Of a DNA stretch of 64,000 bases, positions 36,093 through 45,094 are shown piece by piece. Origin of the DNA: Saccharopolyspora gregorii (lineage in GTDB: Bacteria > Actinomycetota > Actinomycetes > Mycobacteriales > Pseudonocardiaceae). Where the stretch lies: NCBI RefSeq assembly GCF_024734405.1, contig NZ_CP059556.1:3162001-3226000 (forward strand), in the 5' to 3' direction. A program made the position numbers and the translations under genes. Position 1 is the first letter of the stretch. Each line of letters begins with the position of its first letter. The notes under the pieces were generated by a model that saw nothing but the letters and a program-made list of their open reading frames with translations, ran no database searches and had not been told where the DNA came from.

Positions 36093-36808
36093 CCGAACCG
36101 GTAGCGGCCCGCTGGGTCGTCATCGACATCGAAGGCACGGTCACCCCGACCAGCCAGGTCCGCGAAGTGCTCTACGACTACGCCCGCCCCAGGCTCGGCC
36201 CGTGGATCGACGAGCACCCCGACGACCCGGAGGTCGGCGCCGCGGTCGCCGACGTGCGCGCCGAAGCGGGCCTGCCCGCCGACGCCGGCACCGACGCGGT
36301 CGTGGCGGTGCTGCACGCCTGGATGGACGCCGACCGCAAGGCCACCCCGCTCAAAACCCTGCAGGGCCTCATCTGGCGGCAGGGCTACGCGGACGCGGAG
36401 CTGACCACCGAGCTGTTCCCCGACGTCGTCGGCGCCCTGCTGCACTTCCACGACCAGGGCGCGGGGCTGGCCGTGTTCTCCTCCGGGTCGGTGGCCGCGC
36501 AGATCGCGTCGTTCTCGCACACCGGCGACGGGGACCTGCGGCACCTGTTCCAGCACCACTTCGACACCACCAACGCCGGGCCCAAGCGGGAGGCGCGCTC
36601 CTACCGGGCGATGACCGAAGTCCTCGGCACCGACCCCGGTGACGTGCTGTTCGCCTCCGACGTGCCCGCGGAACTCGACGCCGCCGCCGAAGCCGGGTGG
36701 CGCACCGTCGGGCTCGCCCGGCCCGGCGAACCGTTCGCCGACGCCGACTTCGGCACGCACCGCGCCGTCACCACCTTCGACGACATCAGCATCGAGGTGC
36801 CCGCATGA
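36089..36808 (+). CDS. mtnC: Enolase-phosphatase E1 (acireductone synthase)
   Basis: 239 residues, HAD superfamily. Nucleophile motif DIEGTVTP, motif II FSSGSV, Lys in GPKREARSY, and the acidic ASDVPAELDAA. This bifunctional enzyme enolises and dephosphorylates diketomethylthiopentyl phosphate. It sits between mtnA and mtnB, overlapping each by four bases. Confidence 0.93.
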   Translation: MTEPVAARWVVIDIEGTVTPTSQVREVLYDYARPRLGPWIDEHPDDPEVGAAVADVRAEAGLPADAGTDAVVAVLHAWMDADRKATPLKTLQGLIWRQGYADAELTTELFPDVVGALLHFHDQGAGLAVFSSGSVAAQIASFSHTGDGDLRHLFQHHFDTTNAGPKREARSYRAMTEVLGTDPGDVLFASDVPAELDAAAEAGWRTVGLARPGEPFADADFGTHRAVTTFDDISIEVPA

Positions 36809-37440
36809 GCGCCCCCATCACCGCCGGGGAGCTCGACGCCGCCGGGGCCGCGCTGGCCGCGGAATCCGCGCGGTTCGCCGGGCTCGGCTGGATGCGCGGC
36901 ACCTCCGGGAACCTGTCGGTCACCTTGCGCACCGACCCGCTGCGGCTGGCGGTCACCACCAGCGGCCGGGACAAGGGCGAACTGACCCCGCAGGACGTGG
37001 TGGTCGTCGACGCGGCCGGCGCCGCCGTCCCCGACCAGCCGCGGCCCGGCCGGCGGCCGTCCGCCGAAGCCGGGCTGCACGCGCGCGTCGCCGCCCGCGC
37101 CGGAGCGGGAGCCGTGGTGCACGTGCACGTCATCGCCCCGGTGCTCGCCGCCGCCCGTTGGCCCGGCGGAATCGTGCTGCGCGACCTGGAGATGCTCAAA
37201 GGGCTCGGCCGCAGCGCCCACGACGACGAGGTGACCGTGCCGGTCGTACCCAACGGACAGGACATGACCTGGCTCGGCGACCGCTTCGACGAGGTCTTCG
37301 ACCCGGCGACCCCGGCGCTGGTCGTCGCGGGCCACGGCGTGTACGTGTGGGGCGACGACCTCGCCCAGGCGCGGCACCGCACCGAATGCCTGGAGTGGTT
37401 GACCTCGTTCGCCCTCGCCGCCGACCAGCACACCTCGTGA
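36805..37440 (+). CDS. mtnB: Methylthioribulose-1-phosphate dehydratase
   Basis: 211 residues, class II aldolase fold. Zinc ligands HVHV and the later AGHGVYVWG, with catalytic Glu in SAEAGLHA; RGTSGNLSV and TTSGRDKGELT bind the phosphate. Converts methylthioribulose-1-P to the diketo compound used by MtnC. ATGA overlap with mtnC. Confidence 0.93.
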   Translation: MSAPITAGELDAAGAALAAESARFAGLGWMRGTSGNLSVTLRTDPLRLAVTTSGRDKGELTPQDVVVVDAAGAAVPDQPRPGRRPSAEAGLHARVAARAGAGAVVHVHVIAPVLAAARWPGGIVLRDLEMLKGLGRSAHDDEVTVPVVPNGQDMTWLGDRFDEVFDPATPALVVAGHGVYVWGDDLAQARHRTECLEWLTSFALAADQHTS

Positions 37441-37453
37441 ACAGGAGAACCGC

Positions 37454-38026
37454 ATGACCCTGCTGACCGTCTGGGACGACACCGACCCGGGCACCGCCAC
37501 GCTGCGCACCGAGGACCCCGCCGAGATCGGTGGCGTCCTCAAGGAGTTCGGGGTCCGCTTCGAACGCTGGCAGCTGCGGGAGCTGCCCGCCGACGCCACC
37601 TCCGAGCAGGTCCTCGACGCCTACCGGTCCGAAGTGGACCGGGTCATCGACAGCGAGGGCTACATCAAGGTCGACGCGATCGCGATGCGGCCCTCCGCCG
37701 ACCCCGAATGGCCGGCGAAGGCCAAGGCCGCGCGGGAGAAGTTCCTGTCCGAGCACACCCACGACGACGACGAGGACCGGTTCTTCGCCCGCGGCGCCGG
37801 GGTGTTCTACCTGCACCTCGACGGCAAGGTGTACGCGGTGCTGTGCGAGGCCGGGGACCTGCTCAGCGTCCCCGCCAACACCACGCACTGGTTCGACATG
37901 GGCACCAGCCCCGACTTCGTGTCCATCCGCTTCTTCCACGACGACGACGGGTGGATCGGCGAGTTCCTCAACACCGACACCGCCGAGAAGTTCCCCACCT
38001 TCGACGACCTGATGGCCGGTCGCTGA
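37454..38026 (+). CDS. mtnD: Acireductone dioxygenase
   Basis: 190 residues, cupin. Metal ligands HTHDDDE (His, His, Glu) and NTTHWFDMG (His). Oxidises the acireductone to the 2-oxo acid that is transaminated to methionine (iron form) or off-pathway (nickel form). Thirteen bp follow mtnB, with AGGAG before the ATG. Ends the operon before the palindrome at 38067. Confidence 0.94.
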   Translation: MTLLTVWDDTDPGTATLRTEDPAEIGGVLKEFGVRFERWQLRELPADATSEQVLDAYRSEVDRVIDSEGYIKVDAIAMRPSADPEWPAKAKAAREKFLSEHTHDDDEDRFFARGAGVFYLHLDGKVYAVLCEAGDLLSVPANTTHWFDMGTSPDFVSIRFFHDDDGWIGEFLNTDTAEKFPTFDDLMAGR

Positions 38027-38066
38027 CGGTCCGCTTCCCGTCGGGAGCCGGGCCGGGTGGCGGAAC

Positions 38067-38098
38067 CTCAGCGGTGCCCTCGCGAGGGCACCGCTGAG
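38067..38098. terminator. Perfect 32-bp palindrome between convergent genes
   Basis: A 16-bp arm beginning CTCAGCGGTG is followed by its exact reverse complement, 40 bp after mtnD and about 120 bp after the minus-strand glycosyltransferase stop. It would form a strong GC hairpin in both transcripts. There is no T-run, as is common in high-GC actinomycetes. Confidence 0.75.
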
Positions 38099-38220
38099 AA
38101 ACCGCGGGCGGGTGGCCGGCCGCGCAGCACCTCCGCCGCCGGGAGGGGAATCCGCCGCGCGAGGCCGTGGGTGCACGGCCCGGCCGGTCCTGCCGGACCG
38201 GTGGGCCGTTCACCCGCGGG

Positions 38221-39399
38221 TCAGCGGCAGGCGTTCTCGATGACGTCCGCGCCCGCGACGGGGCCGCCGGCGGCGGCGATGTCGGCGCGCATGCCGGCCA
38301 GGTTGGCCCTGATGTCCTCGTCGGAGGCGACGGCCTCCACCGCGGCGAACACGCTCTGCGCGGTGATCTCCTCCTCCGGCAACCTGCGGCCCAAGCCCAG
38401 TTCGGTGACGCGGTCGGCGTTGGCGGCCTGCTCCATCATCTGCGGGACGCCCACCATCGGGACCCCGTAGGCCAGCGCCTCCATCGTCGACCCCATCCCG
38501 TTGTGCGTGACGAACGCCGAAGCGCGCCGCAGCACCCCCAGCTGCGGGAACGAGGGCCGCACGTCGAAGTTCGCCGGGATCTCACCGAGCTCGGCGACGT
38601 CCACCACACCGCCGATGGACATCGCGACCTGCCAGCGGGTGCCGCCGAAGGCCTCCAGGAACGTGCGGTACAGGTCCGGGCGGTCGTTGAACCCGGTGCC
38701 CAGCGAGATGAACAGCAGCGGTGCCTGCTCGTCGGCCGGGGTGTAGTCCTGCTCGGCGCGGCTGCCCAGGCACGGGCCGACGAAGTGGAAGCCGTCGTCG
38801 AAGGTCTCCCCGCCGAACTGGAACGACTTCGGCAGGAACACCACGCTGTCCGCACCGGGTACCGGGCGCATCGGGAACTGGTCGCCGGAGAGCCCGTACT
38901 CCTCGCCGAGCTCCTGGAACAGCGCGGCCGCCTTCACCAGCGCCGGGTGCTGCGGGTCGAAGTCCGCGGGCACCGACCGCTGCTGCAGCGACACCTGCTC
39001 GTTCGCGGCGAAGCTGGGTACCAGCGGGACGATCGGCACGTCCAGCTTCTGCGCGAGCAGCCGGCCCGCCGGGGTGAGCATGTCGACGCACACCACGTCG
39101 GGCCGGTCCGCGGAGAACCGCTCCAGCAGCACCGGCAGCGCGTTGCGGCTCTCCCCGTGCAGGTACTCCAGCATCCCGGCCATCACGTCGACGGTCATCT
39201 GCATGCCGGGCCGCACCGACGGCAGCGTCGAGGGCATCTCGACCCCGTCGGCTCCCGCGGCCTCCACCAGCTCGAGCATGCTCTGCCCGGTGGCGTAGCT
39301 GACCCGGTTGCCGCGCCGGGTGAGCTCCTCCACCAGCGGCAGGGTCGGGTTGATGTGCCCGTGGCCGGGCACGGTGACCACGGCGATGTGCTTGTTCAC
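38221..39399 (-). CDS. Macrolide-type glycosyltransferase (GT1, MGT family)
   Basis: 392 residues from GTG. GT-B fold: N-terminal PGHGHINPTLPLVEEL and C-terminal HNGMGSTMEALAYGVPMVGVPQ, the nucleotide-sugar site of OleD/Mgt enzymes. Such orphan enzymes glucosylate and inactivate macrolides or other aromatic and polyketide aglycones. No sugar or polyketide genes are beside it. Convergent with the mtn operon. Confidence 0.9.
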   Translation of the reverse strand: MNKHIAVVTVPGHGHINPTLPLVEELTRRGNRVSYATGQSMLELVEAAGADGVEMPSTLPSVRPGMQMTVDVMAGMLEYLHGESRNALPVLLERFSADRPDVVCVDMLTPAGRLLAQKLDVPIVPLVPSFAANEQVSLQQRSVPADFDPQHPALVKAAALFQELGEEYGLSGDQFPMRPVPGADSVVFLPKSFQFGGETFDDGFHFVGPCLGSRAEQDYTPADEQAPLLFISLGTGFNDRPDLYRTFLEAFGGTRWQVAMSIGGVVDVAELGEIPANFDVRPSFPQLGVLRRASAFVTHNGMGSTMEALAYGVPMVGVPQMMEQAANADRVTELGLGRRLPEEEITAQSVFAAVEAVASDEDIRANLAGMRADIAAAGGPVAGADVIENACR

Positions 39400-39551
39400 G
39401 ATTCCCCTAGCGATCGGTATCGGCCGCTCGGCCCGCACCGGTCCAGTCTGCCCGTCCCCGCTCGGCGAGGTGCGCGGGGAGCCGTGCGGTGATCGTCACA
39501 CCGCGCGTGCTCCCGACATCGGATGGTCACTGCGCTCGCCCGCCGCGGCGA

Positions 39552-40742
39552 TCAGCCCTTCACGCAGACGACCTGCTTGAGGTGGGCGACGACGTCGACG
39601 AGGTCGGTCTGCGCCCGGATCACCTCGTCGATGTCCTTGTAGGCGGACGGGATCTCGTCGACCACGCCCGCGTCCTTGCGGCACTCCACCCCCGCGGTCT
39701 GGGTCGCCAGGTCGGCGGCGGTGAACGTCCGGCGCGCCTTCGACCGCGACATCGCCCGCCCCGCGCCGTGCGAGGCGGAGGTGAACGACTCCGGGTTGCC
39801 GAGGCCGCGCACGATGAACGATCCCGTCCCCATGCTGCCCGGGATGATCCCGAGTTCGCCGCTGCCCGCGCGGATGGCGCCCTTGCGGGTCACCAGCAGC
39901 GGCACGCCGCCGTAGGTCTCCTCGGCGACGTAGTTGTGGTGGCAGGAGATCGGCTCGTCGAACCGGGTGCCCGGCACGGTGGCCGCCAGCGCCCGCTGCA
40001 CCAGCGACACCAGCACCGCCCGGTTGCGCCGCGCGTACTCCTGCGCCCAGAACAGGTCGCGCCGGTAGGCCGCCATCTGCGGGGTGCCCGCCACGAACAC
40101 CGCCAGGTCCCGGTCCGGCAGGTCGGCGTTGTGCGGCAAGGACTTCGCCACCTCGATGTGCCGCTCGGCGAGCTCCTTGCCGATGTTGCGGGAACCCGAG
40201 TGCAGCATCAGCCACACCCGGCCCTCGTCGGTGCCGCCCTGCTCCAGGCACACCTCGATGAAGTGGTTCCCGCCGCCGAGGCTGCCCAGCTGCCGCAGCG
40301 CCCGCTGCCGCCTGCCGCGCACCCCGTCGTGCAGCTCCTCGAAGCCGCCCCAGAACCCGTCCCAGCCCGATTCGCCGGCCACCCGGCCGGTGTCCACCGG
40401 TTCGTCGTGCATCGCGAACCCGACCGGCACCGCCGATTCGATGCGCCGCCGCAGCCGGCCGAGGTCGTCGGGCAGGTCCGCGGCTCGCAACGAGGTGCGC
40501 ACCGCGCTCATCCCGCAGCCGATGTCCACCCCGACCGCGGCCGGGGACACCGCGTCGCGCATCGCGATGACGCTGCCGACCGTCGCGCCCTTGCCCAGGT
40601 GCACGTCCGGCATCACCGCCAGCCCGTGCACCCACGGCAGGTCGGCGATGTTGCGCAGCTGGGCCATCGCCGCGTCCTCCACCCGGGACGGGTCCGCCCA
40701 CATCCGGATGGGCACCCCGCTGCCCGGCACCACGCTGACCAC
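39552..40742 (-). CDS. rtcB: RtcB family RNA-splicing ligase
   Basis: 396 residues. VGVDIGCGMSAVR (metal Cys), GSLGGGNHFIEV, HSGSRNIG, SCHHNYVAEE and guanylation histidine in TSASHGAGRAMSR. Ligates 2',3'-cyclic-phosphate and 5'-OH RNA ends. AGGAGG lies five bases before the GTG at 40742; the GTG three bases earlier is too close. No archease or RtcA gene adjoins it. The 259 bp upstream contain no other recognisable gene. Confidence 0.93.
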   Translation of the reverse strand: MVSVVPGSGVPIRMWADPSRVEDAAMAQLRNIADLPWVHGLAVMPDVHLGKGATVGSVIAMRDAVSPAAVGVDIGCGMSAVRTSLRAADLPDDLGRLRRRIESAVPVGFAMHDEPVDTGRVAGESGWDGFWGGFEELHDGVRGRRQRALRQLGSLGGGNHFIEVCLEQGGTDEGRVWLMLHSGSRNIGKELAERHIEVAKSLPHNADLPDRDLAVFVAGTPQMAAYRRDLFWAQEYARRNRAVLVSLVQRALAATVPGTRFDEPISCHHNYVAEETYGGVPLLVTRKGAIRAGSGELGIIPGSMGTGSFIVRGLGNPESFTSASHGAGRAMSRSKARRTFTAADLATQTAGVECRKDAGVVDEIPSAYKDIDEVIRAQTDLVDVVAHLKQVVCVKG

Positions 40743-41004
40743 CACGACCTCCTAGGAAGAACCGCCACCGGACCCGACGGGTCTCCGGGGCGGGAAGACG
40801 AAGAACCCGGGCCGCTCGGGCCCGGGCACCAGCACGCGAGAACGACGGGCGTCAGCGGACGCCACGACGCGCGGGCAGGACGGGACACGAGCGGATTCGC
40901 CACCGGACCGGCGCCACGCGACCACCTCCCGCGCGCTCGAACGACTCGTCGATCATGCGGTGCGGCTTCGCCGGGCCGCAACCGAATTTCGGCGCGGCCG
41001 GGCC

Positions 41005-41463
41005 TCACGCCCGGGTGAACTCGGTGGTCAGGACGTGGGCCTTCGCCGGGCCCGCCACGTGCCAGCGCTGCCACCAGGAGCCGGGGCCGTGCACCGCGTA
41101 CTCGCCGCGGTAGAGGTCGGCCCGGCACGGGTGCTCCACCCGCCAACGCCCGGACCGCAGGTCCAGGTCGTGGAAGTAGCCGCCGTGGTCGAAGTGCACC
41201 GACGCGGTGGCCGGGTCGACCAGCCGGTAGTGCAGCGTCCGCTGCGCCGGACCGCGGTGCGCGCCCAGCTCCAGCTCCCCGGTCTCGCGGTACACGAGCT
41301 CGCCGGACCCGGCGGTGAACTCCGCTTCGCCCGCGAAACCGCCCAGCCGCACGCCCGCGTCGTCGGCTATGTCGCGCCGCAGCACCCACCGGCCCGCGAA
41401 GTACTCCGCCAGGTCCGGGACGGGAACCGGGGCGAGGTCCGGGACCGGGAGCGGCTCGGTCAC
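41005..41463 (-). CDS. DUF6314 family protein
   Basis: 152 residues from GTG, overlapping the phosphatase stop by three bases. Lipocalin-like strand pattern with LAEYFAGRWVLRRDI at the start, SVHFDHGGYFHDLDLRSG in the middle and SWWQRWHVAGPAKAH near the end. Function unknown. Confidence 0.85.
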   Translation of the reverse strand: MTEPLPVPDLAPVPVPDLAEYFAGRWVLRRDIADDAGVRLGGFAGEAEFTAGSGELVYRETGELELGAHRGPAQRTLHYRLVDPATASVHFDHGGYFHDLDLRSGRWRVEHPCRADLYRGEYAVHGPGSWWQRWHVAGPAKAHVLTTEFTRA

Positions 41464-42149
41464 GCCGAGGCGCCGGTGGAGCCGCCCACCACCGCGTCCG
41501 AGGACGCGGCCTCCTTCGGCGGCAGCAGGCCGGACACGTCCGAGCCGGTGTCGTTGACCTTGAGCACGAACGGGCGGGTCTCGGTGTAGCGCACCACGCT
41601 GATCGAGCACGGGTCGACGACGATCCGCTGGAACCCGTCCAGGTGCACGCCCAGCGCGTCCGCCAGCACCGACTTGATCACGTCGCCGTGCGAGCAGACC
41701 GCCCACACCGCGTTCGCCCCGAACTCCGCCGACACGCGCGCGTCGTGCTCGCGGATCGCGGCGACCGCCCGCGCCTGCACGTGCGCCAGACCCTCCCCAC
41801 CGGGGAACACCGCCGCGGACGGGTGCTGCTGCACCACCGACCACAGCGGTTCGGCGGTCAGCTCGGAGATCTTCCGGCCGGTCCAGTCGCCGTAGTCCAC
41901 TTCGGAGAGCCGCTCGTCCACCACCGGTGCCAGCTCGCGGGCCGCGGCGAACTCCCGCACCGTCTCGCCGCACCGCTGCAGCGGGGAGACCACCAGCGAG
42001 GAGATCGGCACCTCCGCGAGCCGCCCGGTCAGGCCCGCCGCCTGCGCGTTCCCCGCGGTGTCCAGGCCCACGCCCGGGCTGCGCCCGGCCAGCACCCCCG
42101 AACCGTTCGCCGCCGACCGTGCGTGCCTGAGCAGGATGAGTGTCGCCAC
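41460..42149 (-). CDS. Histidine phosphatase (phosphoglycerate-mutase-like) protein
   Basis: 229 residues from GTG. LILLRHARSAANG carries the phospho-accepting histidine; VVSPLQRCGETV and VCSHGDVIKSVLADA supply the second arginine and histidine. SEVDYGDWTGR matches the actinobacterial MSMEG_4193-type phosphatases. C-terminal 30 residues (SDVSGLLPPKEA...) are extra. Substrate unknown. Confidence 0.88.
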   Translation of the reverse strand: MATLILLRHARSAANGSGVLAGRSPGVGLDTAGNAQAAGLTGRLAEVPISSLVVSPLQRCGETVREFAAARELAPVVDERLSEVDYGDWTGRKISELTAEPLWSVVQQHPSAAVFPGGEGLAHVQARAVAAIREHDARVSAEFGANAVWAVCSHGDVIKSVLADALGVHLDGFQRIVVDPCSISVVRYTETRPFVLKVNDTGSDVSGLLPPKEAASSDAVVGGSTGASA

Positions 42150-42252
42150 GGAAACCGAGGGTAGGCCCCGCCGCGGACCGCGCCGAACCCCACCCGAGCA
42201 CGACGGTGGCCCGGCGCCGCGCGGGCACCGGGCCACCGGGGGCCGAGCACGA

Positions 42253-43083
42253 TCAGGGCTGCATGACGCCGAGCCCGAGCAGCGCGAACACCAGCAGGCC
42301 CAGCCCGATCCGGTACCAGACGAACAGGTACACGCTGTGGCGCTCCACGAACCGCAGCAGCCACGCGATGCACGCGTAGCCCACCAGGCCGGCCACCAGC
42401 GTCGCCACGATCATCTGCGCACCCGAGGGCTGCAGGCCGGGACCACCGCCCTCGAACACGTGCGGGATCTCCGAGAGGCCCGCCGCGAACACCGCGGGGA
42501 TCGCCAGCAGGAACGAGAACCGCACCGCCGTCGGCCGGGTCAGCCCCAGCGACAGCCCGGCGGTGATCGTGCCACCGGAGCGCGACACCCCGGGGATCAG
42601 CGCCAGCGCCTGCGCCAGTCCCATCAGCACGCCGTCGCGCAGCGTCAGGCCGTCCTGCGACCGCCGCTGCCTGCCGAACCGCTCCGCCAGCCCCAGCAGC
42701 ACGCCGAAGACGATCAGCATCGCGCCGGTCACCCACAGGCTGCGCAGCGCCCCGCGGATGTAGTCCTGGAACAGCAGGCCCAGCACCCCGATCGGGATGC
42801 TGCCCACGATCACGTACCACGCCAGCCGGTAGTCCTGGGTGCGCCGCACCTCGGCGTCGACCAGGCCGCGGAACCACGTGCCGATCAGCCGGACGATGTC
42901 CTTGATGAAGAAGATGACCACGGCCAGTTCGGTACCGATCTGCGTCACCGCCGTGAACGAGGCGCCCGCGTCATCGCCGAAGAACAACTCCGAGACGATC
43001 CGCAGGTGCCCCGACGACGAGATCGGCAGGAACTCGGTCAGACCCTGGACCACGGCGAGCACCATGGCCTGCAACCACGACAA
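42253..43083 (-). CDS. uppP: Undecaprenyl-diphosphatase
   Basis: 276 residues from TTG. Both signature loops are present: [14 protein letters not shown] and PGVSRSGGT, with seven to eight membrane helices. Recycles undecaprenyl diphosphate to the monophosphate carrier for peptidoglycan synthesis and confers bacitracin tolerance. In keeping with MurJ and MurT/GatD a few kilobases away, though in separate operons. Confidence 0.94.
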   Translation of the reverse strand: MSWLQAMVLAVVQGLTEFLPISSSGHLRIVSELFFGDDAGASFTAVTQIGTELAVVIFFIKDIVRLIGTWFRGLVDAEVRRTQDYRLAWYVIVGSIPIGVLGLLFQDYIRGALRSLWVTGAMLIVFGVLLGLAERFGRQRRSQDGLTLRDGVLMGLAQALALIPGVSRSGGTITAGLSLGLTRPTAVRFSFLLAIPAVFAAGLSEIPHVFEGGGPGLQPSGAQMIVATLVAGLVGYACIAWLLRFVERHSVYLFVWYRIGLGLLVFALLGLGVMQP

Positions 43084-43444
43084 CTGAACCCACTCCAGTG
43101 CTGTGAGAGATGAATCGGGCCCGCACCGGTTCCGCGACCAGGGCGACGCCTCGTCCTGAGCGCAAATCTTGCATCACCGCCCGCACCTGCCCCGTCCCGC
43201 CCCACCGCAGCGGCCACCAGCGACGACCCGCCCACCGAGCCCCGGCGTCGCCCCCGCTGGCGGAGACGAACTCTCGGCGAACGCGTCGTGAACGCCATCG
43301 GCGCCGGACGGGGCCTGGCCCACCGCCGGTGACGGGTGCGATGCTGGGTGGTCACCCGGGGGTGGGCGGCCGAGCACCACGGCAAATCAGGGATCCTGGA
43401 GGGGTCACCGCCCGAACCGCGGGCGCACGCACCTGGAGGGCCCC

Positions 43445-44419
43445 TTGCGCCGACTGGTCGCCGCCTGCCTCACCGCCACCGTGCTCACCGGCTGCGGTGG
43501 TGTCGGCGCCGACGATCCGCTGCAGGTCACCGACACGCTCACCGCCGCCGAACCGGCCCGCGCCCCCGACCAGCCCGCCCGGCCCGCGGGCACCGTGGTG
43601 CCCGCCCCGCCGACTGCGCTGAGCGCGTTCCTGCCCGGCGCTTCGACGTTGGCGACCGCGCACGAGCGCACCGTGTCCCTCTACGACGCGCGCGACCTGC
43701 GCCGCGCTCCGCGCACGGTGCGGCTGCCCGCGGCGCCCGCGACGTTGCGCGCCACCCCGGACGGGAAGCTGCTGGCCGCCCAGCCCGACGCCGACCTGGT
43801 CGCCCGCATCGATCCGGCGACCGGGACCGCCGAGCAGCTGCGCTACCCGGGCCGTCCGCTGGACGCCGCGCTCGTTCCCGGTGGGCTGGCGGTGGCGTTG
43901 GAGGCCACCGGCAGCGTCGCGCTGCCCGGCGGGAAGCAGGCCACCGGGTTCAAGCGGCCCGCGGAGCTGGTCGAGCTCGGCGGGCGGCTGCACGTGCTCG
44001 ACGTGCTGGCGACCTCGTTGACGCCGGTCGACCCGGCCACCGGGGAGAAGGAACCCGCGCTGCGGGCGGGCACCGGCGCCACGCACGTGGCCGCCGACCG
44101 CTACGACCGGGTGCTGGCCGTGGACACCCGCGGGCAGGAGCTGCTGGCCTTCGCCACCGATCCGCTGATCATGAAGCAGCGCTACCCGGTGCCCGGCGCG
44201 CCCTTCGCCCTGGCCTACGACCCCGGCCGGGACCTCGCGTGGATCACGCTGACGGCGAGCAACGAGCTCGTCGGCTACGACGTCGCGGGCGGGGAACCGC
44301 GGGAGGTGCACCGGGTGCCGACCGTGCGGCAGCCGAACTCGGCGGCCGTGGACCCCGCTACCGGAGCAGTGTTCGTCGCCTCGGCAACCGGGGCAGGAAT
44401 GCAGGTGGTGACGCCATGA
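43445..44419 (+). CDS. Lipoprotein with beta-propeller repeats
   Basis: 324 residues from TTG preceded by GGAGGG. Signal peptide with lipobox LTGC, lipidated on the cysteine at about residue 17. The rest has repeated YVTN/NHL-like blades: LRATPDGKLLAAQPDADLV, HVAADRYDRVLAVDTRG, FALAYDPGRDLAWIT, SAAVDPATGAVFVAS. Ligand unknown. Overlaps the next small gene by four bases (ATGA). The 361 bp between uppP and this gene show only promoter-length sequence without a gene. Confidence 0.85.
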   Translation: MRRLVAACLTATVLTGCGGVGADDPLQVTDTLTAAEPARAPDQPARPAGTVVPAPPTALSAFLPGASTLATAHERTVSLYDARDLRRAPRTVRLPAAPATLRATPDGKLLAAQPDADLVARIDPATGTAEQLRYPGRPLDAALVPGGLAVALEATGSVALPGGKQATGFKRPAELVELGGRLHVLDVLATSLTPVDPATGEKEPALRAGTGATHVAADRYDRVLAVDTRGQELLAFATDPLIMKQRYPVPGAPFALAYDPGRDLAWITLTASNELVGYDVAGGEPREVHRVPTVRQPNSAAVDPATGAVFVASATGAGMQVVTP

Positions 44420-44688
44420 GCGAAGAACGGGACCCCGAAACCTCTTCCGAGCCCGCCCCCGCCGGCCGCGGGGCGCGGGAGAGCGGCTTCTCCGACGAGA
44501 AGTGGGACTACCGGCCGCTGCGGCTGCCGCCGGGCATCACCCGGCTCAGCGCCGCCACCCAGCTGAGCATCCACGCCGAGTTCTCCGGGTGGGAGCTGTC
44601 CCGGGTGCTGCTCTACTCCGACGGCACCCGCAAGGTGTGGCTGCGCCGCCGCCGGAGCACCCCGGGCGTACCGGAGCTGCGCACCTGA
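44416..44688 (+). CDS. DUF5703 family small protein
   Basis: 90 residues. The conserved core WDYRPLRLPPGITR, then HAEFSGWELSRVLLYSDGTRKVWLRRR, is typical of DUF5703 in actinomycetes. Acidic N-terminal leader. Co-transcribed with the lipoprotein. Function unknown. Confidence 0.88.
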   Translation: MSEERDPETSSEPAPAGRGARESGFSDEKWDYRPLRLPPGITRLSAATQLSIHAEFSGWELSRVLLYSDGTRKVWLRRRRSTPGVPELRT

Positions 44689-44894
44689 TCGGTCGCCCGT
44701 CGGGTGGGTGAGCCGGTATCGGCGGTCTCCGGTCTTCGCGGGTTCCTGACGCGTTCCTGATGCGTCGGCCGTGCCGTGTGGCGGGTCCGTTCCGGTGGAC
44801 TGAAGATATCGACGGCGTGGTGGGAGTGCGATCTGCGCCACTCCCCAGGACCATCGGCCATACCCTCCCGACACCCGACGAACAGGAGCACGAC

Positions 44895-45056
44895 GTGGAA
44901 CCCGCCGAGCACAACCCGGCCGACCAGTTCGACCCGCCGCGCGCGAGCGTGCAGACGCTGCTGCCCGAGGCCGCCGTTCCAGGACAGCACCGCGGGCAGT
45001 GGCCCGGTGAGCTCGACGACGCCGACGAGAGCCACCTGATCCGCGGCTACGACTGA
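44895..45056 (+). CDS. Small acidic protein, function unknown
   Basis: 53 residues from GTG with AGGAG seven bases upstream. Rich in Asp/Glu/Pro; ends LDDADESHLIRGYD. Not recognised. The good ribosome site and coding-like third positions support it, but the short length leaves doubt. Confidence 0.45.
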   Translation: MEPAEHNPADQFDPPRASVQTLLPEAAVPGQHRGQWPGELDDADESHLIRGYD

Positions 45057-45094
45057 CCGAACCCGGTCCCCGGCCCGGGACCGCCCGCCACCGG

